Assembly: GCF_014203835.1 (NCBI RefSeq)
Contig: NZ_JACHJW010000001.1
Location: 1,116,001 to 1,180,000 of the forward strand
Source of the DNA: Micromonospora polyrhachis
GTDB taxonomy: Bacteria; Actinomycetota; Actinomycetes; Mycobacteriales; Micromonosporaceae
Length of the DNA: 64,000 nucleotides
Direction: 5' to 3'
Made by a program: the position numbers and the translations under genes. Positions 62,709 to 64,000 of this stretch are shown here, one piece after another. How positions within the stretch are numbered: the first letter of the stretch is position 1; each line of letters starts with the position of its first letter. The notes below the pieces were generated by a model. The model searched no databases, was not told where the DNA came from, and saw only the letters and a list, made by a program, of their open reading frames with translations.

Positions 62709-64000
62709 CTAGACCGGACGGACAACCGGCAGGTCCACCTGCGCGACCGGCTGACCGATGTCGTGCCGGTGCAGCCAGCTACGCCAGGCCGCCACCTCGT
62801 CCTCGGTGTGGTGCGCCGGGTGCCAGAGGCGGACCGGCGCGTCCGGGGCGGGCGTCGGTGGCGCGTCGTCGAGCCCGCGTAACGCCCCGTCCGCGTAGCC
62901 ACAGGACTGTCCATCGACCGTCCAGATCAGCCCACGGGCGAGCACACCGACCAATGGATGGTCGAGATAGTGCTCGCACCAGCGGTCGTACCGCCAGGCC
63001 CGCCCGGCGGTCATCTCCCGTGCCAGCCGGTCGACCTGGGCGGCGAGTGCCTGGTCGATCCGCCTGGTCTGCGACCGTAACCTCCCCATCTCGTCGGCGT
63101 GCCCCCGACGTACCGCCGGGGGTGGGGCCTTGAGCAGGTTGCCGGCGGTGTCGCGCCAGGCGAGGACGACTCGCACGCCGCTCACCGTCAGGGTGGCGGT
63201 CACCCCGCCGATCGACAGCACCCGGCGACCGACCTCGACGAAGCCGTACGACGGAATGCCCGTTTCCTCGGCCTCCGCGCGGGGGATGCCCAGCGCGGCG
63301 GTCTGCCGGTCGATGGCCGCGTCGATGTCCTTCCGCACGCTCCGGACGGTCACCCGGTGGGTCAGCCGGGCGAGTTGCTCCACCGCCACCAGCCCGGTCA
63401 TCCGGGACAGCGCGTACACGGCCGCTTTCGCGGTCGGCAGGCTGAGCAGGTTCTCGGTCACCGGTGTCCGGCGCAACGCGATCGGCACCAGCTCCCCCAG
63501 GGTACGGGCGCTGTCCGGATCTGCCGGCGTGAACCCGAGCAGCCAGATCAGTCCGCGGAGCACGATCTCGTTGTGTGGGTCGTACCGGTACTCCCCCAGT
63601 TCCCACCAGTAGTCCTGCCACAGCGGTATCGAACGGGGTTGGCCGACCAGGCGGAGCCAGCCCTCGATGATCCGAGCCGCCCGGTTCGGGCCGACGACGT
63701 CCAGTAGCTCCCGGCCGTGCCGCTCCCAGCGATCCGACGGCTTCGCGGCGGTCGCCGTGCCGGCGTGGGCCAGCAGCCGCTGCCAGTCGACGCCGAGATC
63801 GGGCAGGTCGGCGAGTACCCGGTCGGCCCACACCTCGCCGGGGTCGACCGGTGGTAGGTCGGTCAGCTCGCTGAGCAACGCCGGTAGCACCGGAGCCGAC
63901 CGGTCGAAGGTGAGTTCGGTGTGTGCGGTACGGCGCAGTACGCCGACCAGCATCACCGGCAGCTCCGCTCCGGTGGCGAGCCAGGCGCGGGCCAACTCGG
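62709..64000 (-). CDS. DUF4132 domain protein, partial (5' end outside window)
   Basis: The reading frame enters from the window edge and gives at least 430 residues. The stretch AVEQLARLTHRVTVRSVRKD and the following DAAIDRQTAALGIPRAEAEE is typical of DUF4132 proteins (MolR-like), whose role is unknown. These proteins usually continue well past the motif W-x-H-x-I-x-QP with another large domain; here the frame ends 17 residues after HDIGQPV, so the C-terminal domain is missing. The stop lies 41 bases from the convergent bsaP stop. Confidence 0.7.
   Translation of the reverse strand, partial: ELARAWLATGAELPVMLVGVLRRTAHTELTFDRSAPVLPALLSELTDLPPVDPGEVWADRVLADLPDLGVDWQRLLAHAGTATAAKPSDRWERHGRELLDVVGPNRAARIIEGWLRLVGQPRSIPLWQDYWWELGEYRYDPHNEIVLRGLIWLLGFTPADPDSARTLGELVPIALRRTPVTENLLSLPTAKAAVYALSRMTGLVAVEQLARLTHRVTVRSVRKDIDAAIDRQTAALGIPRAEAEETGIPSYGFVEVGRRVLSIGGVTATLTVSGVRVVLAWRDTAGNLLKAPPPAVRRGHADEMGRLRSQTRRIDQALAAQVDRLAREMTAGRAWRYDRWCEHYLDHPLVGVLARGLIWTVDGQSCGYADGALRGLDDAPPTPAPDAPVRLWHPAHHTEDEVAAWRSWLHRHDIGQPVAQVDLPVVRPV

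Overview
The window is very GC-rich DNA with strong third-position GC bias and many GTG/TTG starts. It looks like an actinomycete, most likely a member of the Micromonosporaceae. Supporting signs are a SARP regulator, a large LuxR (LAL) regulator, WYL and TetR regulators, ECF sigma factors with SnoaL-like tails, two DinB/maleylpyruvate-isomerase-fold proteins of the mycothiol group, a Gly-Cys-Val tRNA run, and bioB followed by a tiny bsaP-like gene. No database search was possible, so the genus is an inference.

Layout. 0.3-14.0 kb holds regulators and small stress or resistance modules: an ECF sigma factor, a DedA protein, a tandem pair of ABC-F ribosome-protection-type ATPases preceded by a short leader ORF, a WYL regulator divergent from a RidA protein around a clear palindrome, a NYN ribonuclease-like protein, a cupin/DUF4267 operon divergent from a TetR gene around two identical-design operators, an ECF41-type sigma factor divergent from a small membrane protein, and a 514-aa orphan. 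14.3-35.2 kb is a glycan or glycolipid gene cluster: a LPG-synthase-type membrane protein, five glycosyltransferases, a SARP activator, a UbiA-type (DPPR-synthase-like) prenyltransferase, a sugar epimerase/reductase, a thiamine-diphosphate enzyme, a YvcK/CofD-like protein, a UDP-glucuronate decarboxylase-like enzyme and a UDP-glucose dehydrogenase. It is interrupted by an MFS gene with an in-frame stop, a stand-alone SDR and a membrane-anchored EEP phosphatase/nuclease. An intact IS982-type element sits exactly at the stop codon of the UDP-glucose dehydrogenase and separates the cluster from an ABC exporter.

38.6-41 kb is a decayed patch holding an IS5-type transposase remnant, a DUF5996 remnant, a lipoprotein-like remnant and one apparently intact unknown gene. 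It is followed by an ABC ATPase/permease pair, an alpha/beta hydrolase coupled to a LAL regulator, and the tRNA run with its terminator. 48-59.3 kb holds TetR, two maleylpyruvate-isomerase-fold genes, a methyltransferase-P450 pair, an ABC ATPase-lipase-ABC permease operon convergent with a histidine kinase/response regulator pair, and an AraC regulator. 59.4-62.7 kb is the biotin locus: bioD and bioF on one strand and bioB-bsaP on the other. The window ends in a DUF4132-type gene that is cut by the window edge and appears to lack its usual C-terminal part.

How it may work together. The cluster can in principle make UDP-glucuronate and UDP-xylose, build a polyprenyl-phosphate-linked pentose, and assemble several sugars. 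The SARP would control it, and the nearby exporter may have served it; this is inference. Across the whole window short tandem duplications (18-42 bp) recur, and inside genes their unit lengths are always multiples of three. Several genes also have a -10-like hexamer 6-7 bases before the start codon and no ribosome binding site, which suggests leaderless mRNAs.
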